The notes under the pieces are model-generated. The model saw only the letters and a program-made list of their open reading frames with translations. It had not been told where the DNA came from and did no database searches. From NCBI GenBank assembly GCA_018257865.1, contig JAEUBA010000003.1, positions 682,001-746,000 on the forward strand: a stretch of 64,000 nt of DNA. Direction: 5' to 3'. The translations under genes and the position numbers were made by a program. Shown here one piece after another: positions 11,339 to 23,271 of the stretch. This DNA is from Stereocaulon alpinum. Its lineage: Eukaryota; Ascomycota; Lecanoromycetes; Lecanorales; Stereocaulaceae. Position 1 is the stretch's first letter; the number at the start of each line of letters is the position of its first letter.

Positions 11339-13283
11339 ATGATTGAAGATCGCAACGACCGCTCAGTCAGCATACCCACGACCCCCATACCACGATCTCT
11401 GACCAAATCGACCCCACGCGCTTTGACCGTCAAGCCTCCAGCACTCAAGCTAAGATCAAGGAACCAGACCGAAGATGACATATCGGTACAGCCTCTGACC
11501 CAGGGCAATGGTTTCAGTGTCGAGACCGAAGATCCCTTCCTCATACCGGCGACGCAACCTGTGGAACTATCACAATGTCCCAAATCACATCTTGAGAATC
11601 TACCTCCAGAAATCTTGGAAGGTATAGTCGGTCATATCGTTGGGCATCTGGGCTCTGCAGCATCAGACCCGTCGGTCTCCCACCATGCAATACGCAATTG
11701 GAATGCCGTTATGAGGCATCCACGAAGGAAGAAATTAGCAGATTTAGCTACTGTATCATATACGTGGAGGAGGCTCATTCAGGAGAGGATATACCGCCAT
11801 AGTGAGACAGACAGTTCTCATCTTACAAGAGCTATAAGGCTAATCGAACGTCGCAGTCAAAATACAAGGAACGAAATCTGCGCTTGAAGAGTGTGGAGAC
11901 TGGTTTCTGAAAAACGCCCACCTACAAGCGTACATTCGACACTTTGAGGTCCTCGTACCAATATGGGAGATGAGGACTGGCCGAATCCAACCACGCTTTA
12001 CAATGGAACCCCGCCAAGACGGTCAAACCACCCTTTTTCGCAATTTCCAAGGGCTCACGATTGGGTCTGATTGGACTGGAGATCCAGTCCAGGAGGCTAC
12101 GGCAGCCTTTCAGCTTGCATCCAACAATGCCACAATGGATGAAGTATTCGGATGTGCACAAGTTCTCTTCCCATTTCTTTGCGCTCTCACGATCGAAGGT
12201 GGCCATTGCAAGCGGCCTCCGAAAGTTCGATACTTCCGCGAAGAGGAGCGTGCGGATCTACTTCCCAACCCATCTCTAAAGGAGTTCGTTCTGCCTCGTT
12301 ATATCAAGAGTGCTGTCAAATCGAGGAACGTCGACATACATCTGCCTGAGTATTCTGCGCTGCCAGGTGATCCTCAAATACTTACGAACCGCCCCTCCAA
12401 CACACTCTTCGTCCCACCCGCGACGCAACACAAACAATCTCAACTCTCTGCTCTCCCCAACACTAAGACTCTCATCCTCAAAGGCGCCTGGAACATCATT
12501 CGCTCACCTGCCGACTTCTCTACCCTAGTCTCGGCTCTCCCTTTCCTCCGTGAATTTCACTGCATATACCACAAACCAAAGACAGGAGCCTACAAAACGG
12601 TCTGCGACTCCCTCAAGTACAATTTTCCTTCAACAATCACCCATCTCAATCTCTGCCTCGAAGGACTCTATACAAAAAATGCTTCTTCTCTAAAGAAATG
12701 GCGGAAACTCTATCCGGAGTATCACATGTGCCGCAACCTTGGCGCGGTAGCGCCTCAGCTCGAGTCCTTGACCTATACCGGCCGAGTATGTGGTGCACTA
12801 TTCTCCACGGCCGTCAAAGCAGTAGACGAATTACGTGAGGGCTGCACGCGCCTCAAGTCCATCGACGTCGTGGTCAACAACGTGTGCCGCGACCCATGCT
12901 CTCATAACGATGGCACGGGTATCCATAATTGGCCCTTCATTCAAGCCTTCGAAGCGCTGGTCCTGCAAGCGGTGCGATGTCTCCACACCTACACAGCCCT
13001 CAGAATTGTACGAATCCGCTTCATTGACCTTGACAGTCCGGCACCGCTTCTGAATCCAATGTTTCATCTCGAAGGCGATAAAGCGTGGGGCTTCTGGAGC
13101 GATGAAATCCTAAGAACACTACGGGAGGCTAGACCGCAGGTGCAATTTGGCATAACCTCGAAAATGGCAACGGATGAGGAATCGGCGAATTTGGTGAACG
13201 AATTCAACGAGACTGGCAAATATCGGAGTATGAATGTGGAGTATTATAGAGCGATGGCGCAGGCCGGTGCATTCGGGCTATAA
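11339..13283 (+). CDS. F-box domain protein
   Basis: Two exons, 11339-11801 and 11857-13283, with a 55-bp intron (gtgaga...gctaatcg...cgcag) that rejoins YRHI to KIQGTKSALEECGDWF; total 629 aa. After a disordered Thr/Pro-rich N-terminus comes an F-box (ENLPPEILEGIVGHIVGHL ... LADLATVSYTWRRLIQERIYRH, about residues 85-155). The long C-terminal part has scattered Leu-containing segments such as LPNTKTLILKGAW and TITHLNLCLEG, suggesting an irregular LRR-like substrate-binding region. F-box proteins are the substrate adaptors of SCF (Skp1-Cullin-F-box) ubiquitin ligases. Large, rapidly changing F-box families are common in filamentous fungi, so the substrate cannot be guessed. Confidence 0.85.
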
Positions 13284-13591
13284 AAGGCGTTTGGGAGGCT
13301 TCATGGTCCGGAGTTCTGAAGTATTAAATCGGTATGACTTGCTGGGTTCGGGCAATGTGGATGGTACGCCTAGTTGATACCCAGGTGTACGAGAATGCAT
13401 AAGGTGTAAGGATGGAGGGGATGAGATGAAATGCATGCATGGTGTCTTCAATGGGTTCCTAGCGGGAGAGATGCATGGGTGATGGACTTTTCTCAATGGG
13501 CTTCTATATGCTTGATGGGCTATGTGCGATGATTCCCTGACAAAGGCCTTTTCGATAATGTAATAGAATACATTTGCTCAAGCACATTAAT
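13284..13591. other. Convergent 3' intergenic spacer
   Basis: About 310 bp between the stop of the F-box gene and the stop of GPI14, which face each other. Both 3' UTRs must lie here; nothing else is visible. Confidence 0.6.
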
Positions 13592-15492
13592 CTATTTGAC
13601 CGCATTCTTCCCTTCCAACACGCTACCGCTGGCGCTAATTGTGTCCTGCTTTGACGCTGGTGCTGAGGTTGACTTGTTACTGATATCCATGATCATAATC
13701 CCTAGTATCCAGCAATTGACCGCGAAGAAAGCTAAGCCCGCAACGAAGAGACCGGGGACAAATGTGCTGACACCTAGGAATTCGAGCTGGTAGGCTTGTT
13801 GGAGCCAGAGTGCCTAGACACTGTTAGACAAGGTGTCTAGAGGTCAGGAAAAAGAGAGATCAAGGAGATTGGATTGAAGAGAGGGAATAAGGGAGTATAC
13901 CTGTGTTCCTACCCACAGCACCGCGGCTGTAATGCCGAGACGTGGGGAGCTGAGGAGAGACGAGTAGGGGAGGTAGAAGGGGAGGAGGATTGTGTACCAG
14001 AGAAAATACTGTTGAGTAAGGGAGGAATTAGCCAGAGCCCGAAGTATGAATGTGAGAAGAGTTGATTCAACAGCTTGACAAGTGTACACTCTTGTTGTAC
14101 AACTTTTTACGATTCGCTGTTTCCCACCAATGACTGATCTCCACAAGTATAGGCAGGCCTTGTAAAGAATAGGAATATAATTGTGATCTTGGCACTCCTC
14201 GTCCCCCACCAGCGGAAGAAAAATTGCAAAAAACATACAGCAGCCAGTATTCGCTGGTCGTCACCGACCCAACTACTAATTGACCGATCTGAAGCTTGTC
14301 TTTAGCAGAGCGGACGGGATGCCGATTATTCTTCAGTCTATGGCCGTATTTTGAGAGACGGTTTATTTGGTGTTATATTGTGAGATTCTCTCAGAAGTAA
14401 CCCTCTGGAAAAGTGTCCTTTGGGAAGACACAGATTTCGTACTGGGATGTTTGATGTATTGAGAATTAATCCATTACGTACCTGACTCGTGCACACTTTG
14501 TTGAAAGCCACAAATGCGAATGTCTGGGCTAGCATCGTGCCAGCGAGGTCCTTCTTTGCGAGCGCTAGAGGAATGAGGACGGCGCTGAGTATGAGCTGTG
14601 GTAAGAAGGCAAGAGACTCAAAGCGCAGGCCTGTTGCTCGTGAATTGGCTGACGAGAGGTGAAGTAGGGTGTTGTATGGCGAGAAGTTGTGGCGGTGGTC
14701 GATTCTTGTCAGGTGGTGCAGGAAGGTGTGTTTCAGGAACGGCGTTGAGTAGATGGAATACATAAGGATATTGAGAGAGGTGAATGTGGCGAGGGAGGAG
14801 AGGAGGAGTGTGATACGGTCTGGTGTTATGGACGCTTTCACTCGCTCCAATTTTGAAGGTTGCCTAGAACCTTTGGCTGGTGGACTGATCCCCTCCTCGG
14901 GCGCTTGGTCAGGTGATGACTCCAGAAACCAGATGATTGAAAGCCCGTAAATGAAAGGATATATCTTGAAATGCACAGCCAACCCAAGCAGCATACCAGC
15001 CAGGAGAATCCTTTGACTCAGGACAGCCCAGAGCAACCCAACCACCATAACACCCAAGAGTCCCTCTGAACTTCCTCTCGTACTGATCGTAGCAACCATA
15101 GGATTGAGCAGCCAGATACTTGCAGATTTCAGTGCGCGCTTAGCCATCATGTTTCCTCCAGCAGGCGACTTTAGCAGGAGAACAATAAGCCATCCGGCAA
15201 TGATGTCAGCGAGAGCAAACAGAACTTTCCCAAACGAAAACCATGCGGGTCCAGGCCATGCTGTTGGGACCAGCAGCCATGCTAACACAGGCGTATAGCG
15301 ATAGGTATCTCTATTGTAAGGGGAGTATCCATGATAGATGTAACGTGCAGCGTCGGTGAAGACGAAGTAGTCAATGTCTGTATAGGGGAGGGGGGAGTAT
15401 TTATCTTGGATGAGGCCGTAGAAGAGAAGAATCGTTCGAAGTAGAATTGCGGATGCAAAGATAGATGTAGGTGTGAAGAACGAAAGGGGCAT
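13592..15492 (-). CDS. GPI14: GPI mannosyltransferase 1 (PIG-M/Gpi14)
   Basis: Adds the first mannose to the GPI-anchor precursor in the ER membrane using dolichol-phosphate mannose. Three exons: 14482-15492, 13901-14008 and 13592-13813; 446 aa, multi-pass. The DxD-type motif sits in the first luminal loop (PYTDIDYFVFTDAARYI, Asp39 and Asp41), followed by conserved GYSPY.R.TYRYTP, STRGSSEG and HFKIYPFIYG. The C-terminal exons restore FNKVCTSQ|YFLWYTILLPFYLP and VGTQ|ALWLQQAYQLEFLG, as expected for the family. Intron 1 (14009-14481, 473 bp) is far longer than the others in the window; intron 2 is 87 bp. Divergent from the gene at 15861. Confidence 0.94.
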
Positions 15493-15860
15493 AGTCGAGT
15501 GATTCCAGAGTTGTTTATATTTGCATGGAAAACAAATGAAGAGACACCATTACCATCATGAAAGGTCCAAACCAATTAACAAGTGTACTTTGACTTTAAG
15601 TAATTGCCACGGAATGCATGTCAGCTGTTGTATTGCTGGGAGGAAGCAATGTTGTGATTCAAGTCTTAGGTACCTCGATAAGGCTGAATTTTGCAGGGAT
15701 TTGAGAGCCTCGGCCGAGCCCCGGAACGCATAATGCCCAAGTATTCTGCAATCCAAACCGCGCTGTCATTACTTGACTCGTAGGCCCGCGAGAACGAGCT
15801 TAGGAACTATGAGTGCTTCACTGTATCCCACTTCTCAACTTCTGCCCTCCCAAAGATGCC
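15493..15860. promoter_or_regulatory. Divergent promoter, GPI14 / 1298-aa membrane protein
   Basis: Shared 368-bp region between two head-to-head start codons. Its right end contains the overlapping upstream ORF at 15809-15877. Confidence 0.45.
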
Positions 15861-15877
15861 ATGTCTACACAATCTAG
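15809..15877 (+). promoter_or_regulatory. Overlapping upstream ORF
   Basis: A 22-codon ORF (ATG at 15809, TAG at 15875-15877) begins 52 bases before the chosen main ATG at 15861 and ends past it in another frame. If it lies in the mature 5' UTR it would reduce initiation at the main start unless it is bypassed. Whether it is transcribed is not visible from sequence. Confidence 0.4.
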
Positions 15878-18800
15878 CGGCCAGACACCGCAGGCTTCGA
15901 CTCCATCACGTCTGTCCGCCTCGTCCTCCTCAAATGCCTATTCCTCGCCGGTCCTAGAGGGGGCCAGTGGCACTACCCTGCAGGACTATCAAGCAGCTCT
16001 TGAAGTCGCCAGCGATGCCCCGGTTGGAGAGGTAATGCCCGCTCACGATGAGCCGCAATATCGAAAGCACAAGCCAAGGAGCTCGGGAGGATTTCTCCTG
16101 CAGATGACCCCTGCTACAGCTCCGAATACTAGGCATGCTATACACACTGATTCAGCCATCAGTGAGAACGCGAGAGGCAAGCGGAAGGCTGAAGAGGGGG
16201 ACATTGTCACACCTAAGCGTGCAAGCGCTCGCGCCAGACATCGTCAGAAACCATCCCTTGGAAGCTCCCCTCTAGCTATAGAGGTGGTCAATGTTCACTA
16301 CACGGATGATGTGGAGGGTAGTCGGGAACCTAACACCAATAAACGCTTGTCAACACGATCGACTACGGGCCAGACCACGCGCTCTGGACTCACTAGCAAT
16401 GGAACCTCTGCAAATTCAACATCTATGATGGAGAACACGAAGCAGCAGAATAGGAGAGGAACTATTGGTCTCGATACAGACCCCGCCCAGATCGTTAATC
16501 TCGCGCTGAACCTTAGCGAGAGTCGCAGAAGAAATTTCAGCAGTGGTGGTCTTCTCGCACCTCGAGACACCATTGGAGCAAGACGTCTTATCTCGGCAAG
16601 TCTGCCATCACCAGCGCTGCCCATCAGTCCCGCTGGTGGAAGTCTGCGCCAGCACTTGCAGCAGCAACGACAAGTCTCGAGGAATGTGTCACCAAGATCC
16701 GGCAGGTCAGGGGGCAAAGGACGGGAGTCGCCAGCGTCACAGAGGGAGAAAGCTGGAAAGCGACAATCCCCATCGTTACCTGAGTTACAAGCTAGACTGA
16801 ATGAGGACATTGTCCTAAATGCGTCCGATGCTACCCTATTGCGAGCAGAGAAGGCAAGAGTGACTTTCGAGCTGTCCTACGAATACAGAAGGCTACTCCA
16901 ATATCTGCCAGTGCTACCAGTGCCTTCTAAAAGCAGATCCGGCACGAATAAGGCCACCGCCAAGCTTCAGGCATATCCCGCTCAAGGGCTTGGAAGGGTC
17001 TACAATCCTCTACAGTACATTCGAAACAGGAAGTTGCGTATTCGCGAACGGGGACCATTGGATGCTGAGGGTGAGGGCTGGAATAACATCGAGAATATAA
17101 GGGTCTGGGTCGATACCGTGGCGAATAGTCGAGAAGATGGTATATCTCGCGTTGACAGACGTTTTCCGTTGCCAGAGTTTGATAAATCGTCAGGCGGGCC
17201 TCCAGAGATTGACGACTTGCAGGCACATAACAAGTCCCACCACACCGACCCGCAAGTCAAGAAACTAGGCAGGCCACGCAATGATTGGATAGTCACGCCT
17301 TGGGACTTGCTCGCTGATGCGAACTGGATACATCAAGACGACAATGTCACACGTATAGAAGATGCCGATGGCAACAAACTCGTGTCCAGCAAGGAATCAG
17401 TTAGCGATGACCTGCAGAGGACAAGCAAGGAATCTATAAGAGGGCCAGTGCGTAAGCCTAAGGGTCTTCTTAGGCATATCAATTCATCACCCGAAAGACT
17501 TCGAGCTTCATTTGAAAGCTTTCGAGGTCATTCTAAAGAGCGCAATCGTCGAACACGGGAAGAACATGAATCAAAGTCGCCGATCTCTGATGACAATAGC
17601 TCCTTGCGTAGAGGTAGATGGCCAAAGAGATTGGTCCGGTCCCGGAGTCTATCGAGCTCAGGGGAGTCCCATTCTGATGATCGGCGCGGGCACAAACGAG
17701 GTCGTAGTCATCTTGGTATTCGGGACGACCTTGATCGTGCGGCATTGGGAAAGCAGATGAATGAAATGCTCGCGAAGGACGCCAACGATAAGCCCGAGAC
17801 TGTTGAAGACGTCGACGTGGCATCCGCAACACAGGCAGCCCTCCAACTCGATCAACTTAAACATGGCACAGCTAATGGGCAGGTTTCTCAGATTGCAAAG
17901 CGTCCAAGCACCCCACAGCGGCTGAAAACTGACATGCTGGCTAGAGACAGATTCCCAACCCCCACCAGGGCCAGTTTCGACGAACAACGGTTTCAGCACC
18001 ACCGCACGTCTTCAGAAGACTTCGGCTCAACTGCACCTAATTCTCCTACAGTGGCTGGATTCATCCCAAGTATAGCCATCAACTTATCACCTCCAGCAAG
18101 TCCACCAAATTCCGCAGTGTCGCCCAGGAGAACGTTGCCCAGCCGAATTGGCTCATTCCGACGAAATCGATCTCGAAGCATCAACAAGAGAGCGGTCAGC
18201 GATAATGATGCAGGCGTCGATTCGGGGACTTCGACGGACATATCACGTCACACAACAAATGAACCAAATCTCCCTAGCCGACTACATACAGATCTACAAG
18301 GAGACCCAGCTAATGGATTGCTTTCTCCAGTCAAGACCGACACACAGACAACCAAATACCGACCTTTGGAAGGCAAGTCGATCAAAAGTATCAAGGACGC
18401 GAATGATTCAAGATTCCGAGGTCTCTTCAAAGGCGGTAGAATTGCGGAGCTTGTCGGTAATGAAGTTTCCAGAGTTGGCGATATGCTCTGGAAAAAGGAC
18501 AGTAGTAACGCCGGTTCTTACGTCAATTCTTCAGCGTCGAGCCTTGCATCTGAAGACTCGGATGTGGACGATGGGGATGTGAGCGGGTTGGATAACAGCC
18601 CGAAGGATAACCTTTCCCGGACCACAACCAATAATGATGGAATGGGTAAACTATCGCAGACCTCTACTAACAGCGAAAAGCCAAAGTACTACATGGATAA
18701 CCTTCCCAGCTTTCGATCACCTTTCAGCAACGATGAGCGAACTCCCAGACCTTCCAAAGCGTCTACGGAGCATGATCACATCACACGTCAGCAGCTAGCT

Positions 18801-19757
18801 CAACGTGAAAGGGGGAGGTCCAGCAGGTTTGATCGCCTTGCACCACCGAAGATTGACATGAGAGGAATATCTCCCTCGCAATCTCGATCCCCTTCGCCAG
18901 ATCGGTTGCATCTACAAGTTAACTACAACAATGATCCTCATCAAGGCAGTAGAAGTCATTCGGGCCAGCGAGTACACAGCGCGGATAGGAGACTGAATGC
19001 AATGTTGGCGATCCCGGGCAGAGTCGTTGGTGGTCCAACACCGACCGGTCTATCAAACCTGGAAAGTCGTGCACAAGGTTCGAAGGAGCGCCCAGGGATG
19101 AAGGAAAAGCGGCAATGGAGCATTGCCGATCGAGGCGTTTCTGCTACGCAAGAGACTATCACGACACGCGATATTGCACGTGTCCGAGCTCTGCTCCTCT
19201 CCTCCGGTGTCAAAGCTAATGAGATATCACGGCGTGCGGAAGAGATACCGGAAAAGCCATCCCCTTTCCTCCAAGACCTTACGGACGTGATTAAATGGCC
19301 AACACCCCAAGTCGCTCGATCGCAGGAACGTGTTGTAGCAGCGCGGATCCTAGTCAGCCACCTAGAGTCAACCACTCAGGAATTGAGGAACGCAGCAGAA
19401 GAATTCTCGCAAAAGACTGTCGAGAAGCTGCACAATGAGATCAAGGCCATCGACGAACGCGCTACACATAAGATGACGCCTCTCGTACGTGCTTCTGCAG
19501 ACGATGCAGACACTTTCAGCACCGAGCTCACGACTACACACACCTTGGCTGTCAAGCAGTTGAATGACAGTATAGATGTAATACTACGGCGACGGCGGCG
19601 CAGGTTACGTTGGATTAGACGAGGAGGCTGGGCTGTGCTCGAATGGACTCTACTGGGTGTCATGTGGATTATATGGTTTCTAGTGGTAATAGTACGACTG
19701 GTGCGAGCAGTCACTGGGGGCTTTGTGGGAGCTTTGAGGTGGCTCTTCTGGCTGTAA
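15861..19757 (+). CDS. Conserved-looking fungal protein, disordered with C-terminal membrane anchor
   Basis: Single exon of 1298 aa starting at ATG 15861 (MSTQSSGQTP); the frame is open further upstream but without an ATG. I do not recognise a named family. Most of the protein is Ser/Arg/Pro-rich and probably disordered. Ordered islands include about residues 320-420 (FELSYEYRRLLQYLPVLP; RVYNPLQYIRNRKLRIRERG; a W...V segment) and IVTPWDLLADANWI. The last 200 residues are helical (RARALLLSSGVKANEISRRA; a coiled region with LRNAAEEFSQKTVEKLHNEI), then a run of arginines and one or two hydrophobic stretches (WTLLGVMWIIWFLVVIVRLV) ending FWL. This looks like a tail-anchored protein with a large cytosolic scaffold. 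Confidence 0.85.
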   Translation: MSTQSSGQTPQASTPSRLSASSSSNAYSSPVLEGASGTTLQDYQAALEVASDAPVGEVMPAHDEPQYRKHKPRSSGGFLLQMTPATAPNTRHAIHTDSAISENARGKRKAEEGDIVTPKRASARARHRQKPSLGSSPLAIEVVNVHYTDDVEGSREPNTNKRLSTRSTTGQTTRSGLTSNGTSANSTSMMENTKQQNRRGTIGLDTDPAQIVNLALNLSESRRRNFSSGGLLAPRDTIGARRLISASLPSPALPISPAGGSLRQHLQQQRQVSRNVSPRSGRSGGKGRESPASQREKAGKRQSPSLPELQARLNEDIVLNASDATLLRAEKARVTFELSYEYRRLLQYLPVLPVPSKSRSGTNKATAKLQAYPAQGLGRVYNPLQYIRNRKLRIRERGPLDAEGEGWNNIENIRVWVDTVANSREDGISRVDRRFPLPEFDKSSGGPPEIDDLQAHNKSHHTDPQVKKLGRPRNDWIVTPWDLLADANWIHQDDNVTRIEDADGNKLVSSKESVSDDLQRTSKESIRGPVRKPKGLLRHINSSPERLRASFESFRGHSKERNRRTREEHESKSPISDDNSSLRRGRWPKRLVRSRSLSSSGESHSDDRRGHKRGRSHLGIRDDLDRAALGKQMNEMLAKDANDKPETVEDVDVASATQAALQLDQLKHGTANGQVSQIAKRPSTPQRLKTDMLARDRFPTPTRASFDEQRFQHHRTSSEDFGSTAPNSPTVAGFIPSIAINLSPPASPPNSAVSPRRTLPSRIGSFRRNRSRSINKRAVSDNDAGVDSGTSTDISRHTTNEPNLPSRLHTDLQGDPANGLLSPVKTDTQTTKYRPLEGKSIKSIKDANDSRFRGLFKGGRIAELVGNEVSRVGDMLWKKDSSNAGSYVNSSASSLASEDSDVDDGDVSGLDNSPKDNLSRTTTNNDGMGKLSQTSTNSEKPKYYMDNLPSFRSPFSNDERTPRPSKASTEHDHITRQQLAQRERGRSSRFDRLAPPKIDMRGISPSQSRSPSPDRLHLQVNYNNDPHQGSRSHSGQRVHSADRRLNAMLAIPGRVVGGPTPTGLSNLESRAQGSKERPGMKEKRQWSIADRGVSATQETITTRDIARVRALLLSSGVKANEISRRAEEIPEKPSPFLQDLTDVIKWPTPQVARSQERVVAARILVSHLESTTQELRNAAEEFSQKTVEKLHNEIKAIDERATHKMTPLVRASADDADTFSTELTTTHTLAVKQLNDSIDVILRRRRRRLRWIRRGGWAVLEWTLLGVMWIIWFLVVIVRLVRAVTGGFVGALRWLFWL

Positions 19758-20060
19758 ATATTGCGATGCCTGTTTGATTTTCATTGTTTGTCGAGCGTTC
19801 TAGCGTGCATAGATGGCGTCAAGATACCAATAGAGTATATAGTGATTCACGTAGACAATACAACAACATATCAGAGAAGCCCTCATGGCTTTGATACTCA
19901 AATGTGTGCTTGGAGTGAACTTCTTGGCGTTACGTCGGTAGATGCCGGCTATAATTTTCTCCGCTAGCGCGGCTGGAACAACAGGGCAGGAGCCTCTTGG
20001 GATCTTTTCTGACAGCTCTTACCAAGCTCCACGCCTCCGCCTGGGAGCGCTGTACGCACT
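19758..20060. other. Intergenic spacer upstream of MIC60
   Basis: About 300 bp holding the 3' flank of the 1298-aa gene and the MIC60 promoter. Nothing specific seen. Confidence 0.55.
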
Positions 20061-22321
20061 ATGTTGCGTCAGGCTATACCGCTTGCTAGACAAGCCGGTA
20101 GAAGACCAATTGGGTTTGCCACTAGGTTTCAATGGCCTGCAACGCGTCTCAGTCCCAGAATCCTCCCGGTACGTGTTTTCGCAAAGGCACAAGCTTCAAT
20201 GAAAACCCTGACAACCCTCTACAGAGATGCTACGCAGACTCAAAGCCATCGGACCCTAACACCAAGCCTAGTATACATGATTCAAATACAATTGTTCTCC
20301 CTGGCACTCAGAGTACTACAGCGAAAAGCCCTCAACCACCTCCACCTGGCCCCGTCTTATCACCGTCGCCAACATCACACCCTGTGAAACCGTTTTCAGA
20401 GACACCAATACCACCCCAAAATGTTCCGCTCGTTCCTCCAGTTCCCCCGGGAGGCAAAGTCCGGACTAACTCACCCACATCAATACCGCCAACTCAAGGC
20501 GTAGACCCCAACCCGGCAACAACGTCTCCGGGGGCCAATACGCCGGCTGCGAGTGTGACTCCTCCTCTTCCACCACCGCCGCCGTCACCACCTACCTCAA
20601 AGAGAAAGTCTAGGTGGTTCCGGAAGACTCTACAGGCTTTCCTCATACTGACTATACTTGGCTACGCTGGAGGGACGTACTATTCTCTCCTTTCAGACAA
20701 TTTCCATGACTTCTTTACGGAATATGTACCATTTGGCGAGGATGCGGTTCTCTATTTCGAAGAGCGGGAATTCCGTAAACGGTTCCCTAGGCTTACCAAT
20801 CCCACCAATCGACCACCAGCAGACACAAGCAACAAGATCACGATACCAAGCAAAAGTGGGGTGTCATGGAAGATTGCTGGGGACGAACATCAAGGGAGCG
20901 ACCTACAGACTAAAGGCAGACACATGAGTGCTTTGGATGCAAATAAAGACGGTGGGACTAAAGCAGAACACGCCCAACAGACGCCCTCTAATGCTACAGG
21001 CGCAGAAAAGATAAAAGGAATTGAGCAGGCAAAGAAAGACGCGCCTCCAGCGCCTAAGCTCAAGCCTATCGAGGAAAAGCCCAAACCAGCTACTCCATCA
21101 CCTCCAAAAGAGCCAGAGAAGCCGGCTCCTAAACCAACACAAAGCCCTAAGAAGGATACAGATAGACTACCGGAGGTTAACGAGCCCAGCAGATATGTAC
21201 CCATACAACCTATCGATCCACTAAAGATCAGCAATGCCGATGAGCCACTTGTGCAAGATTTGGTGAATATCATCAACGACATTATCACTGTGGTCAATGG
21301 CGACAGTCCACACAAATACGCTTCCACAATTGGTAAAGCCAAGTCGGAGCTTGCAAAGGTCGGCTCGAGGATCATGTCACTCAAGCAAGCAGAGAAGCAG
21401 GCCGCGGATGAGAAGGTTAGATCTACGCAAAGAGAGTTCGACACTGCTGCGAGAGAGCTTGTAAGGCGACTCGAAGAGGAGATGAGAGATCAAGAAGTTA
21501 AATGGAAAGATGATTTTGAATCGGAACGTGCGAGGATCTCACAATTGTATCAAGAGCGCCTGCAGACCGAAAACGAATATGCCAGACGATTGTCTGAGCA
21601 GCGCCTCCGTAACGAGCTGCTAGAGCAGGCTGTTGCGATGAAGAAGCAATTCCTTTCTGAAGTTACAGACCGTGTTGAAACCGAACGTAACGGCCGTCTT
21701 TCAAAGCTTTCCGATCTCTCTTCGAGCGTTTCTGAGCTAGAAAAGCTTACTGCAGACTGGAATTCTGTTATCGACGCCAATTTGAAGACTCAGCACCTTC
21801 AAGTGGCCGTTGAAGCCGTTCGCTCTGGTCTGGAAACAGCTGACCGCCCTCGACCTTTTATCAAGGAATTAGCGGCCCTCAAGGAAATCGCGTCTGACGA
21901 TCCTGTTGTCAATGCAGCCATTGGCTCTATTAACCCTACTGCTTACCAACGCGGCGTCCCCACCACCGCGCAACTAATCGATCGCTTCCGCCGTGTAGCA
22001 GCAGAAGTCCGAAAAGCGAGTTTGCTACCTGGAGACGCTGGCGTAGCCAGCCACGCAGCCAGTTTTGTCTTGAGTAAATTCTTATTCAAAAAGAAGGGCA
22101 TGACAGTAGGCGATGATGTTGAGAGCATTCTCACCCGAACAGAAACATTGCTCGAGGAAGGGAATCTGGATGATGCGGCAAGGGAAATGAATACGCTGGA
22201 AGGATGGGCAAAGACTCTGAGTTGGGATTGGTTGAACGAGTGCAGAAGAGTGCTGGAGGTAAGACAGGCTATGGACGTTATTGCTACAGAGGCGAGATTG
22301 GAGGGATTGAAGGTCGATTGA
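20061..22321 (+). CDS. MIC60: MICOS complex subunit MIC60 (mitofilin/Fcj1)
   Basis: Inner-membrane protein that shapes crista junctions. Two exons, 20061-20168 and 20225-22321, with a 56-bp intron (gtacgt...ctacag) in phase 0; 734 aa. The N-terminus (MLRQAIPLARQAGRRP) is an Arg-rich mitochondrial presequence, followed by a Pro-rich linker, one transmembrane segment (LQAFLILTILGYAGGTYYSLL) and the intermembrane-space part. This includes a long coiled coil (about residues 430-590, Glu/Arg/Gln-rich) and the C-terminal mitofilin domain, with LEGWAKTLSWDWLNE and the closing VIATEARLEGLKVD. Without the first exon the presequence would be lost, which is why this start is preferred. Confidence 0.95.
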
Positions 22322-23271
22322 GCAGTATGGCGGTAGGGCTGTTGACTGTACTATTATTGTACATAAGTGCATGATTGAGTGGTCGCTTTCGTCACCGATA
22401 CCTTGGGATTGGCTGACTATAGGCGGCCTGTGTAATCTGCCTGTGAAAGAGTTGCAAGTACCGCGATCTCTCTATGCAGAACCTACCCTATTGCACATAC
22501 GGATCATTGTCTCCTCTCAACTGTTACATGTTAGATTACAGTGGTTCTGCATCGAGTGCAGGCAGTGTTTTGGCAACTTGCACGGATTGTTCAGCTGACG
22601 TCCTTATGTGGCACAGGCTGAGATCCCAGCGGCTAGGACTACCAACTTAACAGGAGGAACGAGACACAGCTGACAAGCCAAGGTGAGGTGGATCTCATCT
22701 CCGCTTCAGAGAGATCTCTGCTTCCCGTGTTCAGCTGTTGTCACCACTTTTCTGAAACAAATAATGGCACCTAGCACGAAGGCATGCTGAATTTCGCCCC
22801 AAGAGCTGCGTCCATGTCTGGCCTTGCTGAAGCTAGGCGTCCAGAGCATTTGTCACAACTTAACTGTCGAGAAATCTAACAATCATTGGTCATGCAAGCA
22901 ATGTTCGATAATCTGCAGCAAGATCCATGGCACCCTGCGGCCATCTGGAGGATGAGTTTGATCCCTAACATACGCGTACGAAGCTGAGAAAAGAGGCTAT
23001 GCCGCTGCAGCAACGCCATTGTCGCCGATGTCTTCACCTGCGTCTCTTTCTCAGTATGAGATATTTCATCCTTCAGTCATTGATCATCATTGCTTGGTGC
23101 TATACCTACCTTCAACGTGCTGGAGACGACATGCTCCTGTCTTTGATGTCAACTTTCAACGTCTACTGAATCCACATCTATTTCTTTCTTCGATGCTACT
23201 GTCCAGCCGCGCTTGGAAAGCCATGCGCTTGAGCCTAAGACTGTTGTAGCCTCATTGCTTTCTCTCAGAAT
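22322..23271. other. Intergenic, left edge of the gene-poor island
   Basis: About 950 bp with no supportable gene on either strand. Marks the change from dense conserved genes to decayed and accessory sequence. Confidence 0.55.
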
